In this document: positions 10,347-18,318 of the stretch, one piece after another | Layout of the letters: the number at the start of each line of letters is the position of its first letter | Position numbering within the stretch: the first letter of the stretch is position 1 | NCBI RefSeq assembly: GCF_011927695.1 | Contig: NZ_JAATJE010000001.1 | Span: 1,674,001 to 1,738,000, forward strand | Direction: 5' to 3' | Origin: Sphingomonas jejuensis | Lineage (GTDB): Bacteria; Pseudomonadota; Alphaproteobacteria; Sphingomonadales; Sphingomonadaceae | DNA: 64,000 bases | Made by a program: the position numbers and the translations under genes | Notes under the pieces: model-generated | The model's input: only the letters and a program-made list of their open reading frames with translations | Database searches by the model: none | What the model was told of the DNA's origin: nothing

Positions 10347-11543
10347 ATGCTGACCGCCACGGATCGCTATCTCGCCCGCTTGATCGCGCTGCCGCTGTTC
10401 GGCACGCTGATCGTGGCGGCGATGCTGCTCATCCTCGACAAGATGTTGCGCCTGTTCGATTTCGTCGCGGCTGAAGGTGGCCCCGTCGGCGTCGTGTGGC
10501 GCATGCTCGCCAACCAGATTCCGGAATATCTCGGGCTGGGCATCCCGATCGGCCTGATGCTCGGCATCCTGCTCGCCTTCCGCAAGCTCGCCACCTCGTC
10601 GGAGCTCGACGTGTTCCAGGCGGTGGGCGTCGGTTACACCCGCCTGCTGCGCGTGCCGTATCTTTACGCGCTGGGGCTGATGGCGGTGAACCTCCTCATC
10701 GTCGGCTTCATCCAGCCCAATGCCCGCTACGCCTATGAACAGCTCGAGTTCGAATTGCGCTCGGGCGCGCTCGGCGCGTCCATCAACGTGGGCGAATTCA
10801 CCAACCTCGGACAGGATCTCACGCTCCGGATCGAGACGAGCCGCGATGGCGGGCGGGAGCTGAGCGGCATCTTCGTGCGTGCGGAGGACGGTCGCAACGA
10901 ACTGTCAGTGTCGGCGGAACGCGGAACGTTCCTTGCCACCAGCGACCTCAACACCATCGTCCTGCGGCTGACGAACGGCACGCTCATCCACAATTCGCCA
11001 AGCTTCACCGTGCCCCGCGTGCTCAGCTTCTCGCAGCACGACCTGCCGATCGACCTGCCGCAGCTGGATGCGTTCCGTGCCCGCGGCGACAGCGACCGGG
11101 AGCTGACCATCCCGGAGCTGTTCCGCACCGGCCGCGCCGTCGACACGCCGGTGGTGACCCGCAACGAGGTGCGCGCCAACTTCCACTTCCGCATCGTGGA
11201 AGTCGCATCCATGCTGCTCCTGCCGCTGCTCGCGGTGGCATTGGCGGTGCCGCCCAAGCGGTCGACCTCGGGGCTCGGCCTTTTCCTCTCGATCGTGATC
11301 GTCGTGACCTATCACAAGGTCAACGAATATGGTGAGGCGATCGCCGCGCTGGGGCGGGTTCATCCGGTGGTGGCGCTCTGGGTGCCCTTTGCGCTGTTCG
11401 CGGCACTGATCTTCTGGATGTACCGCACCCTCGCCTTCAAGCCCGGCGGCCAGCCGATCGGCGCGCTGGAACGCGGCTTCGGCAAGATCGGGAAGCGCAT
11501 CCGGCGCGGCTTCACCCGCACGCGCCGTCCGGCGGAGGCGTGA
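10347..11543 (+). CDS. lptF: LptF/LptG family permease (LptF)
   Basis: Inner-membrane subunit of the LptB2FG exporter, which extracts lipid from the inner membrane for transport to the outer membrane. It has 398 residues with the YjgP/YjgQ pattern: hydrophobic helices at the N-terminus, a beta-jellyroll periplasmic domain (about 115-260), then three C-terminal helices. It is followed by lptG after four bases. Many sphingomonads carry glycosphingolipid in place of LPS, so its cargo here may not be LPS; this is inference from the surrounding ceramide genes. Confidence 0.92.
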   Translation: MLTATDRYLARLIALPLFGTLIVAAMLLILDKMLRLFDFVAAEGGPVGVVWRMLANQIPEYLGLGIPIGLMLGILLAFRKLATSSELDVFQAVGVGYTRLLRVPYLYALGLMAVNLLIVGFIQPNARYAYEQLEFELRSGALGASINVGEFTNLGQDLTLRIETSRDGGRELSGIFVRAEDGRNELSVSAERGTFLATSDLNTIVLRLTNGTLIHNSPSFTVPRVLSFSQHDLPIDLPQLDAFRARGDSDRELTIPELFRTGRAVDTPVVTRNEVRANFHFRIVEVASMLLLPLLAVALAVPPKRSTSGLGLFLSIVIVVTYHKVNEYGEAIAALGRVHPVVALWVPFALFAALIFWMYRTLAFKPGGQPIGALERGFGKIGKRIRRGFTRTRRPAEA

Positions 11544-11547
11544 TCCG

Positions 11548-12648
11548 GTGACATCCTTCTTCCCGTCCCGCACCGTCTCCATCTACATGGCCCGGCTGTT
11601 CCTGGTGCGCAGCCTGGCCGTCTTGGGTGGGCTCGTCCTCATCCTCATGGCGCTCGATCTGCTGGGTGAATCCGGCCGCATCCTCGCCCAGCCCGGAAAT
11701 GGCCAGGCGGAGGTCGTGCGCTACGTCTTCCTCCGCATCCCGCAGATCGTCGACCGCTTTCTGCCGTTCGCGATCCTCCTGGGCACGCTGATCACGCTGG
11801 CCACGCTCAACCAGAACAGCGAGGTCATCTCGCTCAAGGCCTCGGGCATGTCCGCGCACCAGATCCTGGCGCCGCTCGTCCTCGCTTCGCTCGGCGTCGC
11901 GCTGTTCGCCTTCGTGTTTCACGAACGCATCGTCACCCGCTCCAATGCGGCGCTGACCGCGTGGCAGGCCGCGCGCTATGGCCCCGTCCCGGACGGCAGC
12001 GGGTCGCTGTCGAACGTCTGGGCGCGTGACGGCAACGATCTTGTGTTCGCCACCGCCGTCGCCGGCCGCGGCGCCGACACCCGCCTGACGGGCGTCACGC
12101 TCTACCAACGCGGCACCAACGGCGGCATGGAACAGATCATCGAGGCCGAGGCGGCGCGCCCCGCGCCAAACGGCACCGGCTGGCTGCTGACCAACGCCTC
12201 GCTGTTCGAGGTGCAGAGCGGCACCGAACGCGCGATCGGGTCGGCGGTGGTCGCGACCGGCGTTCGCCCGGATCAGTTCACCCTCGCCCGCGTCGATGCG
12301 GACGCCCTGCCCTTCACGCAGCTGTCGACCGCGATCGAGGATCTGGAAGAGGCCGGCCGTCCGACCAACGAGGTCCGCACCGGCTGGTGGCACAAATTTT
12401 CCGGGCCGCTGTCGTCGGTGCTGATGCCCTTCCTTGGCGCGGTTGCCGGCTTCGGCCTCGCGCGCTCGGGCAAGCTCCTGGTGCGCAGCGTCATCGGCAT
12501 GGCGCTCGGCTTCACCTATTTCGTGGCCGACAATTTCGCGCTCGCCATGGGCAACCTCGGCGCCTACCCGCCCTTCCTCGCTGCCTGGGCGCCGTTCGTG
12601 CTGTTCTTCCTGATCGGTCAGACCGTGCTGTTCCGCACGGAGGAGTGA
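11548..12648 (+). CDS. lptG: LptF/LptG family permease (LptG)
   Basis: Partner permease of LptF, 366 residues. It has N-terminal helices with the RIPQIVDRFLPFAILLG coupling stretch, a periplasmic jellyroll domain and a C-terminal helix group (PLSSVLMPFLGA, FVADNFALAMG) typical of LptG. It starts with GTG four bases after lptF. The ATPase LptB and the bridge proteins LptC/LptA are not in this window. Together with lptF it sits between spt and the hydroxylase/acyltransferase genes, all on the plus strand. Confidence 0.92.
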   Translation: MTSFFPSRTVSIYMARLFLVRSLAVLGGLVLILMALDLLGESGRILAQPGNGQAEVVRYVFLRIPQIVDRFLPFAILLGTLITLATLNQNSEVISLKASGMSAHQILAPLVLASLGVALFAFVFHERIVTRSNAALTAWQAARYGPVPDGSGSLSNVWARDGNDLVFATAVAGRGADTRLTGVTLYQRGTNGGMEQIIEAEAARPAPNGTGWLLTNASLFEVQSGTERAIGSAVVATGVRPDQFTLARVDADALPFTQLSTAIEDLEEAGRPTNEVRTGWWHKFSGPLSSVLMPFLGAVAGFGLARSGKLLVRSVIGMALGFTYFVADNFALAMGNLGAYPPFLAAWAPFVLFFLIGQTVLFRTEE

Positions 12649-12703
12649 CCGGGAAGCAACAGATTGGGGCCTTCCGTCGCACCGACGTCTAAAAACTGCC
12701 TTA

Positions 12704-13528
12704 ATGCGTTACAACATGGGGCACGTGACGACAGCGAAGGGTGAAGGCGTGGAAGGGTCGACTACAGCGAAGACGGGCTTCTGGAACCGCTCGCACCATC
12801 TCGATCGCATGACGTTCCGGGAACTGGTGATCGCCTATTTCCAATATCCCGCGATCATGGGCTACCTGCTCTGCGCCGCGGCAGCCATCGCCGCGTTCGT
12901 GTGGCGCCCAGCCTCCCCGCTGCAGACGGTTGCCGCCGTTGCGGTCGCCGCTCTCGTCTACCCGCTCGCCTGGTATGTGCTCCACCGCTGGGTCCTGCAC
13001 AGCCGCTGGATGTTCAAGGTGTCGCCACTCGCCTCCACCTGGAAGCGGATCCACTATGATCACCATCAGGATCCGAACCATCTGGAGGTGCTGTTCGGCG
13101 CGCTCCACACGACCTTGCCGGCCATTGTGGTCGCGACGGCGCCGGTCGGCTGGCTGATCGGCGGCTTCGGCGGCGCGATGGCGGCGATCGCCACCGGCCT
13201 GCTCACCACCTGCTTTTATGAGTTCTGCCACTGCATCCAGCATCTGGCGTACAAGCCGCGCAACAAGATGCTGGCCGCCATGAAGGCGCGTCACATGGCG
13301 CACCACTTCCATGACGAAACCGGCAACTTCGGCATCACCAACTATTTCTGGGATCGCCTGTTCGGCACCTTCTACGAACGGCAGGAGCGCAAGGCAAAGT
13401 CGCCGACCGTGTTCAACCTCGGCTATGACGAGGAAGCGGCGAAGCGGTGGCCAAAGGTCGCCGAGCTGTCCGGCGGGGTGGTGAGCGGCCATCCGCGCCA
13501 GCGCCACCGCGCCGCCGACCATGCTTGA
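12704..13528 (+). CDS. Fatty acid hydroxylase / sterol desaturase family protein
   Basis: Di-iron membrane hydroxylase, 274 residues. Four hydrophobic segments surround the histidine clusters H94xxxxH99, H117xxHH, H176/H180 and H197xxHHxH. Such enzymes hydroxylate fatty acyl chains or sphingoid bases. Sphingomonad glycosphingolipids carry a 2-hydroxy fatty acid, so 2-hydroxylation of the ceramide acyl chain is a reasonable role, but a long-chain-base hydroxylase is equally possible. Starts at 12704, 12716 (ATG) or 12725 (GTG) cannot be separated. Its end overlaps the next gene by eight bases. Confidence 0.82.
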   Translation: MRYNMGHVTTAKGEGVEGSTTAKTGFWNRSHHLDRMTFRELVIAYFQYPAIMGYLLCAAAAIAAFVWRPASPLQTVAAVAVAALVYPLAWYVLHRWVLHSRWMFKVSPLASTWKRIHYDHHQDPNHLEVLFGALHTTLPAIVVATAPVGWLIGGFGGAMAAIATGLLTTCFYEFCHCIQHLAYKPRNKMLAAMKARHMAHHFHDETGNFGITNYFWDRLFGTFYERQERKAKSPTVFNLGYDEEAAKRWPKVAELSGGVVSGHPRQRHRAADHA

Positions 13529-13715
13529 TCGCGCGGGTCTCGCCATCATTCGGTACGACACGCCGGACATCCAGGTCATCCGGCGGGGCAGCCATGTGCT
13601 TTGCGCCGTCACCGGCCGGCCCATCGCCTTGGAGGACCTCCGCTATTGGAGCGTCGCCCGGCAGGAGGCCTATGTCGGCCCCGCGGAGCTGATCGAGGCG
13701 GCCAAGCGCGGCTGA
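13521..13715 (+). CDS. DUF2093 domain-containing protein
   Basis: A 64-residue protein of the alphaproteobacterial DUF2093 family: an ARYxTPDxxV-like opening (IIRYDTPDIQVI), a single cysteine in VLCAVTGRPI and LEDLRYWSVARQEAY. The function is unknown; the pattern resembles a small nucleic-acid- or metal-binding domain, but no full metal site is present. It overlaps the hydroxylase gene by eight bases, so it is translated from the same message. Confidence 0.8.
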   Translation: MLDRAGLAIIRYDTPDIQVIRRGSHVLCAVTGRPIALEDLRYWSVARQEAYVGPAELIEAAKRG

Positions 13716-13772
13716 GAGCTCCGCCCTCAATCAACTCGTTTGCCAAGCCGCGCCGCCGCGCTACGCAGGCAT

Positions 13773-14918
13773 ATGACCAGCATCCGCCCCGTCCGCACGA
13801 AGGCCGACACCCGCGCCTTCGTCGATCTGCCCTATCGCCTCTATGCCGCCGATCCCAACTGGATCCCGCCGCTGAAGAGCGAGGCGGCCGGCCTCATCGA
13901 CCGGAAGAAGAATCCCTTCTTCGGCCATGCCGACATGGCGCTGTTTCTGGCAGAACGGGACGGGCGGGTGGTTGGGCGCATCTCCGCCCATGTCGATCAT
14001 CTCGCGGTCACGCAGCCCGCCGAACAGGGCATGGGGCCCGGCACCGGCAACTGGGGCCTCATGGAGGCGGAGGACGAGGCGACGTTCCGCCTGCTCATCG
14101 CCGCGGCGGAAGCCTGGCTGAAGGATCAGGGCATGACCCGGTCGCTGGGCCCGATCAGCCTGTCGATCTGGGAGGAGCCCGGCCTTCTGGTGAAAGGCCA
14201 TGATCATGCGCCCACCGTGATGATGGGCCACCATGATGCGCGGTACGAGGCTTGGGTGACGGCCGCCGGCTACCAGCCTGCCAAGTCGCTCTACACCTAT
14301 GAGCTCAAGATCGATCAGCCCTTCCCCCCGCTGATCGAGCGCATCGTGCAGGCCGGCGAAAAGAATTCCAAGATCCGCATCCGCCCCGTCGACAAGTCGA
14401 GGTTCGACGAGGAGGCCGCGATCATCCTCCACATCCTCAACGACGCCTGGTCCAGCAACTGGGGCTTCGTGCCGTTCACGGACGAGGAAGTCGCCTATGC
14501 CGGCAAGCAGCTGAAGCCGATCGTCTTCAACGACCTCATCATGATCGGCGAGCTCGAAGGCGAACCGGTCGCCTTCATGATGACGCTCCCGGACATGAAC
14601 GAGGCGCTGCGCCCGCTGAAAGGCTCCCTCTTCCCCTTTGGCTGGGCGAAGCTGCTGTGGTGGCTGCGCGCGCCAAAGGTGCGCACGATGCGGGTGCCGC
14701 TGATGGGCGTGGTCAAACGCCTGCAGGCAAGCCGCATGGCATCGCAGCTCGCCTTCATGATGATCGAGTATATTCGCCGCAGCGCCACCACCAAATACGG
14801 TGCGACCCGCGGTGAGATCGGCTGGATCCTGGACGACAACAAAGGGATGCGCGGCATCGCCGAAGCCATCGAAAGTCGGGTCAACCGGGAATATGTGATC
14901 TATGACAAGCAATTGTGA
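13773..14918 (+). CDS. bcerS: GNAT-type N-acyltransferase, probable bacterial ceramide synthase (bCerS)
   Basis: A 381-residue protein related to the Caulobacter GNAT-like acyltransferase that N-acylates 3-oxo-sphinganine (bCerS). It opens IRPVRTKADTRAFVDLPYRLY, contains LGPISLSIWEEPGLLV and ends with GEIGWILDDNKGMRGIAE, features of long GNAT-fold lipid N-acyltransferases rather than small acetyltransferases. Its place in the same region as spt, acp and the CerR-like gene supports the ceramide role. The ATG at 13773 is preferred over one 33 bases upstream because the family begins there. The enzyme class is firm, the substrate inferred. Confidence 0.72.
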   Translation: MTSIRPVRTKADTRAFVDLPYRLYAADPNWIPPLKSEAAGLIDRKKNPFFGHADMALFLAERDGRVVGRISAHVDHLAVTQPAEQGMGPGTGNWGLMEAEDEATFRLLIAAAEAWLKDQGMTRSLGPISLSIWEEPGLLVKGHDHAPTVMMGHHDARYEAWVTAAGYQPAKSLYTYELKIDQPFPPLIERIVQAGEKNSKIRIRPVDKSRFDEEAAIILHILNDAWSSNWGFVPFTDEEVAYAGKQLKPIVFNDLIMIGELEGEPVAFMMTLPDMNEALRPLKGSLFPFGWAKLLWWLRAPKVRTMRVPLMGVVKRLQASRMASQLAFMMIEYIRRSATTKYGATRGEIGWILDDNKGMRGIAEAIESRVNREYVIYDKQL

Positions 14919-14931
14919 TCAGCGATCAACG

Positions 14932-15759
14932 ATGAGGTCCCGCTGGTCGGCGGCATTGATCGGCGCTGCCATGATCGCCACGGCAAGTGCAGCGACCGCA
15001 CATGTGCCCTGTCCGCCGTTTGCGCCTGGTCAAGGCTTCGCGCCGCAGGGCGGTTACGAGATGAACCAGCTTTACTATGCGTGGAAAAGCTTCATCGACG
15101 GCAAAAGGCTTGCCGCAGCATGGCGTGTTTGGGCCCGCGATCACGAACCCGGGTTCCACAATCCCGGCGCTTTGATCAGCATGACCAGTCCCCGGTACGC
15201 GGCGGTGATGGAGTCCTGCGCGGAGACGGCAGATCCGCTGACGGCTGCCGTGCCGCAGGACTGCCGACTGCGCTTTGTGGAGGCGATCTTCCCCTGGACG
15301 TGCACCGATCAAGCGCTTTCCACCTGGGCACGGAACGTCTTCGATCCAGAGGCTCTTGCGCGAAGGATGGCCGATCAGCGTATCGATCCTTCGCGCCTGG
15401 ATCGGGGTGACGCCGCCGAACGGCTGTTCTCCGTGCTTCCGGATCCTACCACCGCGTTGATCGAACACGGCCGCACGGTCGCGATATCGTCCAAGGATTG
15501 TCCAGCCTTGTTGGCGGAGGTCTTGAGGATCGATCAGGCCGGCAAGACGATGGAGATCGACTTCCCATCCGTTCGGACGGGCTCTCCCAGCCTGTCGCCC
15601 TATGCGCATGCTCCAACTTACAGCATTGAGATCGATACGGCGACGTCCGGTGGCACTGCCGTAATCAGATGGAGTGGCGCAAATATGTGGCCGCTCGTCG
15701 ATCCCGTCTTCACCGCAGCTGATCGCTGCGCTGCGGAGATGAACGCTCGCCGAGACTGA
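14932..15759 (+). CDS. Secreted protein of unknown function
   Basis: A 275-residue exported protein I do not recognise. A signal peptide (MRSRWSAALIGAAMIATASAATA) is followed by a mature part with about eight cysteines (CPPF, SCAET, DCRLRF, WTCTD, DCPAL, RCAAE), suggesting disulfide bonds in the periplasm. It starts 14 bases after the acyltransferase stop and may be the last gene of that operon. Codon use looks less GC-biased than its neighbours, which could mean a more recent arrival. Start at 14932; an ATG at 14902 would overlap the previous gene. Confidence 0.6.
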   Translation: MRSRWSAALIGAAMIATASAATAHVPCPPFAPGQGFAPQGGYEMNQLYYAWKSFIDGKRLAAAWRVWARDHEPGFHNPGALISMTSPRYAAVMESCAETADPLTAAVPQDCRLRFVEAIFPWTCTDQALSTWARNVFDPEALARRMADQRIDPSRLDRGDAAERLFSVLPDPTTALIEHGRTVAISSKDCPALLAEVLRIDQAGKTMEIDFPSVRTGSPSLSPYAHAPTYSIEIDTATSGGTAVIRWSGANMWPLVDPVFTAADRCAAEMNARRD

Positions 15760-15762
15760 GCC

Positions 15763-16458
15763 TCAACCTCCCTCCAGCCACCAGTCCTGCCGCCACCCGG
15801 CGATGTCTGCCACCCGACGCCCCTCGCGGTCGCGCGCGGGTTCGAAGCGAAACCGCTCCTCGATCAGCCGGCAGGTCGTCTCGTCCAGCGCTTCGTTCCC
15901 GCTCGATTGGCGGATCTCGCATCCCGCAGCCCGGCCATCCGGCGTCACCGTGAATGCGGCGACAACGGTGCCTTCCGCCCGCAGCCGGCGCGCTGCACGC
16001 GGGAAGTCGCGGTCGACGATCCGGCCGCTTAGATATTCCGCGCGCGTCGCTATTCCTCCGCCACCGGTCCCGTCGCCTGCGCCGCCGCTGCCGCGCCCGA
16101 TTCCGTCACCACCCGCTCCGCTTCCCGGCCCCGCCCGGTCGCTGGCGCCGGCGGTCACGTCCGGTCCCGCAGCGGCGACCGGCGGCGCCGGCGGTGCGGG
16201 CGTGGGCAGGATCGGCGGCGGCGCCGGGATCGGGCGCGGCTCGGCACGCGGTGCTGGCGGCGCCGCCGACCCGGCGGGTTCGGGTGCGACCGGCGGCGGC
16301 GGCTCGGGTACCCTCAGCTCGAAGATGGCAAGTCCGCCTGCTGGCGGCATGATCGTCCGCGGTCGCGGGCCGAACAGCAGCATCAGGATGGCCGCTGCAT
16401 GTGCAGCGATGATCAACAGCGCCGTGACCGGCCTGTGCAGATCGCGGCCGGCTGTCAC
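15763..16458 (-). CDS. TonB family protein (energy transducer-like)
   Basis: A 231-residue inner-membrane protein. An N-terminal anchor helix (about 11-30) is followed by a proline-rich stretch and then an unusual glycine-rich linker (about 105-140). The C-terminal TonB domain has RAARRLRAEGTVVAAFTV and ends in CRLIEERFRFEPARD. It probably transmits proton-motive energy to outer-membrane receptors, but no exbB/exbD lies nearby. A paralog with the same architecture sits at 50288-51040. The start is GTG. Confidence 0.82.
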   Translation of the reverse strand: MTAGRDLHRPVTALLIIAAHAAAILMLLFGPRPRTIMPPAGGLAIFELRVPEPPPPVAPEPAGSAAPPAPRAEPRPIPAPPPILPTPAPPAPPVAAAGPDVTAGASDRAGPGSGAGGDGIGRGSGGAGDGTGGGGIATRAEYLSGRIVDRDFPRAARRLRAEGTVVAAFTVTPDGRAAGCEIRQSSGNEALDETTCRLIEERFRFEPARDREGRRVADIAGWRQDWWLEGG

Positions 16459-16473
16459 CGGCGCGCCGGAGGG

Positions 16474-17253
16474 TCAGCGAAGCTCCACCCACACCGGCAC
16501 ATGGTCGCTCGCCTTCTCGCGCCCGCGATAGGCGCGGTCGATGCCCGCCCGAACCAGCCGGTCGGCTGCGACCGGGCTTGCCAGCAGATGGTCGATGCGG
16601 AACCCCGCATCCCGCGCCCATGCGCCCGCCTGGTAGTCCCAGAAGGTGTAGGCCGGTCCGCTCGGCTGGAAGGTGCGGATCGCATCGATCCAGCCCTGCG
16701 CCAGGATGCGCCGGAACGCCGCCTGCGACTCGGGCTGCATCAGCGCGTCGTCCGCCATCGCGCGGACTGAAAACGTGTCGTCGTGGGTCGTGGTCGGGAT
16801 GACGTTCCAGTCGCCGGCCAGGATCACCGGGGCCTCGCACGCCAGCAGCGCCTCTCCCCGCGCCGCGAGCCGCTCCATCCAGGCAAGCTTGTAATCGAAC
16901 TTGGGGCCCGGCTGCGGATTGCCGTTCGGCAGGTACAGGCAGCCGACGATCACGCCGTTCACCGCGGCCTCGAGGTAGCGGCTTTGTGCGTCCTCGGGGT
17001 CGCCGGGCAGCCCGCGCTGCGTCTCGTGCAGGTCCAGCCCCGCGCGCGACAGGATCGCGACTCCGTTGAAGCTCTTCTGCCCGTGCCAGATCGCCTGATA
17101 TCCGGCCGCCTCGATGTCGGCCGCCGGAAAGCCTTCGTCCTGGCTCTTCAGCTCCTGCAGGCAGACCACGTCGGGCGTCGTCTCGCCAAGCCACTCCAGC
17201 AGCCGAAGGAGACGCGCCTTGATGCCGTTGATGTTGTAGGTCGCGATCCGCAC
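16474..17253 (-). CDS. xthA: Exodeoxyribonuclease III
   Basis: AP endonuclease and 3'-5' exonuclease of base-excision repair, 259 residues. It has the motifs IATYNINGIKARL, the metal-binding glutamate Glu34 in CLQELKS, GDWNVIPT and the C-terminal catalytic SDHVPVWVEL. The GTG at 17253 comes one base after the erpA stop and gives the standard N-terminus; a start 45 bases upstream would run into erpA. It is translationally coupled to erpA. Confidence 0.92.
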   Translation of the reverse strand: MRIATYNINGIKARLLRLLEWLGETTPDVVCLQELKSQDEGFPAADIEAAGYQAIWHGQKSFNGVAILSRAGLDLHETQRGLPGDPEDAQSRYLEAAVNGVIVGCLYLPNGNPQPGPKFDYKLAWMERLAARGEALLACEAPVILAGDWNVIPTTTHDDTFSVRAMADDALMQPESQAAFRRILAQGWIDAIRTFQPSGPAYTFWDYQAGAWARDAGFRIDHLLASPVAADRLVRAGIDRAYRGREKASDHVPVWVELR

Positions 17254-17254
17254 G

Positions 17255-17581
17255 TCAGATAGAGAAACTGGTGCCGCAGCCGCATCCGGACGCCGCATTG
17301 GGGTTCGTCACCCGGAACGCGGCCCCACCCAGGCTTTCGACGAAATCGATGGTCCCGCCGCGCACCAGGTCGATGCTTACCGGATCCACCACAAGCGTCA
17401 CGCCGTCGCGCTCCGCCCGCTCGTCGTCGGCCTCGACTTCATCGGCCAGCCCGAACTTGTACTGGAAGCCGGAGCACCCGCCGCCTTCCACCGCCAGCCG
17501 AAGGATGGCGGGCTTGGACTGGCGCGCCGCGATCGCAGCGACACGGGCGGCCGCGGCCGGGGAAAGGTCAATCGCACTCAT
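17255..17581 (-). CDS. erpA: Iron-sulfur cluster insertion protein ErpA
   Basis: A-type carrier that passes Fe-S clusters to apoproteins, 108 residues. The three conserved cysteines are Cys36 (GGGCSGFQY), Cys100 and Cys102 (GCGCG near the C-terminus). The sequence is of the IscA/ErpA/HesB family; ErpA is favoured because no isc or suf genes are nearby and the NPNAASGCGCG ending is typical. xthA follows after one base. Confidence 0.9.
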   Translation of the reverse strand: MSAIDLSPAAAARVAAIAARQSKPAILRLAVEGGGCSGFQYKFGLADEVEADDERAERDGVTLVVDPVSIDLVRGGTIDFVESLGGAAFRVTNPNAASGCGCGTSFSI

Positions 17582-17626
17582 GATGTCCGAGATAGGCAGT
17601 CGCGCCCGCCCCGGCAAGCAAGGGGG

Positions 17627-18244
17627 TCAGTCGGCCCAGGCCCAGTAAAGCTGCGCCGGCGGCACGTTCCACACCTCGAACCCATGGTCGATCCGCTCGA
17701 AATGCGGTGCGATGAAGTCGCGGACCTTGGGGCTGAACTGATAGACCAGGAAGGCGCCGCCCGGGCGGAGCGCCGCGCGCGTTTCCGATGCGATGGCCGG
17801 GCCCACGCCCGGGGGCAGCGTCGAAAAGGGCAGCCCCGACAGAATATAGTCGGCATGGTCGTGGCCAAGGTCGGCGATGATCCGCCGCACGTCCGCCGCT
17901 GATCCCTTCACCGCGTGGAAGCGGGGATCGCGGAACTCGGCCCGCAGATAGTCGATGAAGTCGGGGTTGGTGTCGATCGCCACATAGGTGCCGTCCGCCG
18001 GCAGCTTGTCCAGGATCGCGCGGCTGAAGGTGCCGACGCCCGGCCCATATTCGACGAACAGCTTGGTCGCCGCCCAATCGACAGGGCCCAGCATCTTGTC
18101 GATCAGCTTGTCCGATGACGGGATTATCGACCCGACCATGACCGGGTTCTTGACGAATCCCTTGAAGAACATCGTCATGGGACGGCTCTTGTGGGCAAGC
18201 GCCTGCAGGGGAGAGCGGCGTTCCGCCTTAACCGTGGCCGTCAT
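17627..18244 (-). CDS. SAM-dependent methyltransferase, PmtA-like (phospholipid N-methyltransferase family)
   Basis: A 205-residue class I methyltransferase. Motif I is VEYGPGVGTF (64-73). The N-terminal FFKGFVKNPVMVGSIIPSS stretch is typical of Rhodobacter-type phosphatidylethanolamine N-methyltransferases and rRNA-adenine-methyltransferase-like relatives. If it is PmtA it would convert PE to methylated PE or phosphatidylcholine; this cannot be proved from sequence. The ATG at 18244 was chosen because the upstream 19 codons show no conservation. It is divergent from the MFS gene. Confidence 0.75.
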   Translation of the reverse strand: MTATVKAERRSPLQALAHKSRPMTMFFKGFVKNPVMVGSIIPSSDKLIDKMLGPVDWAATKLFVEYGPGVGTFSRAILDKLPADGTYVAIDTNPDFIDYLRAEFRDPRFHAVKGSAADVRRIIADLGHDHADYILSGLPFSTLPPGVGPAIASETRAALRPGGAFLVYQFSPKVRDFIAPHFERIDHGFEVWNVPPAQLYWAWAD

Positions 18245-18318
18245 CGAAGCTCCGTCACGAACGTGAAACCGCTCCGTCGCAAATCCGTCACGACCACGCA
18301 AGTTCCGGAGCGGTGCCG

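Noticed and set aside
13773-14918. Simple acetyltransferase as the function of the GNAT gene
   Set aside because: The protein is more than twice the length of common GNAT acetyltransferases and sits in a sphingolipid region, so a lipid N-acyltransferase is a better reading.
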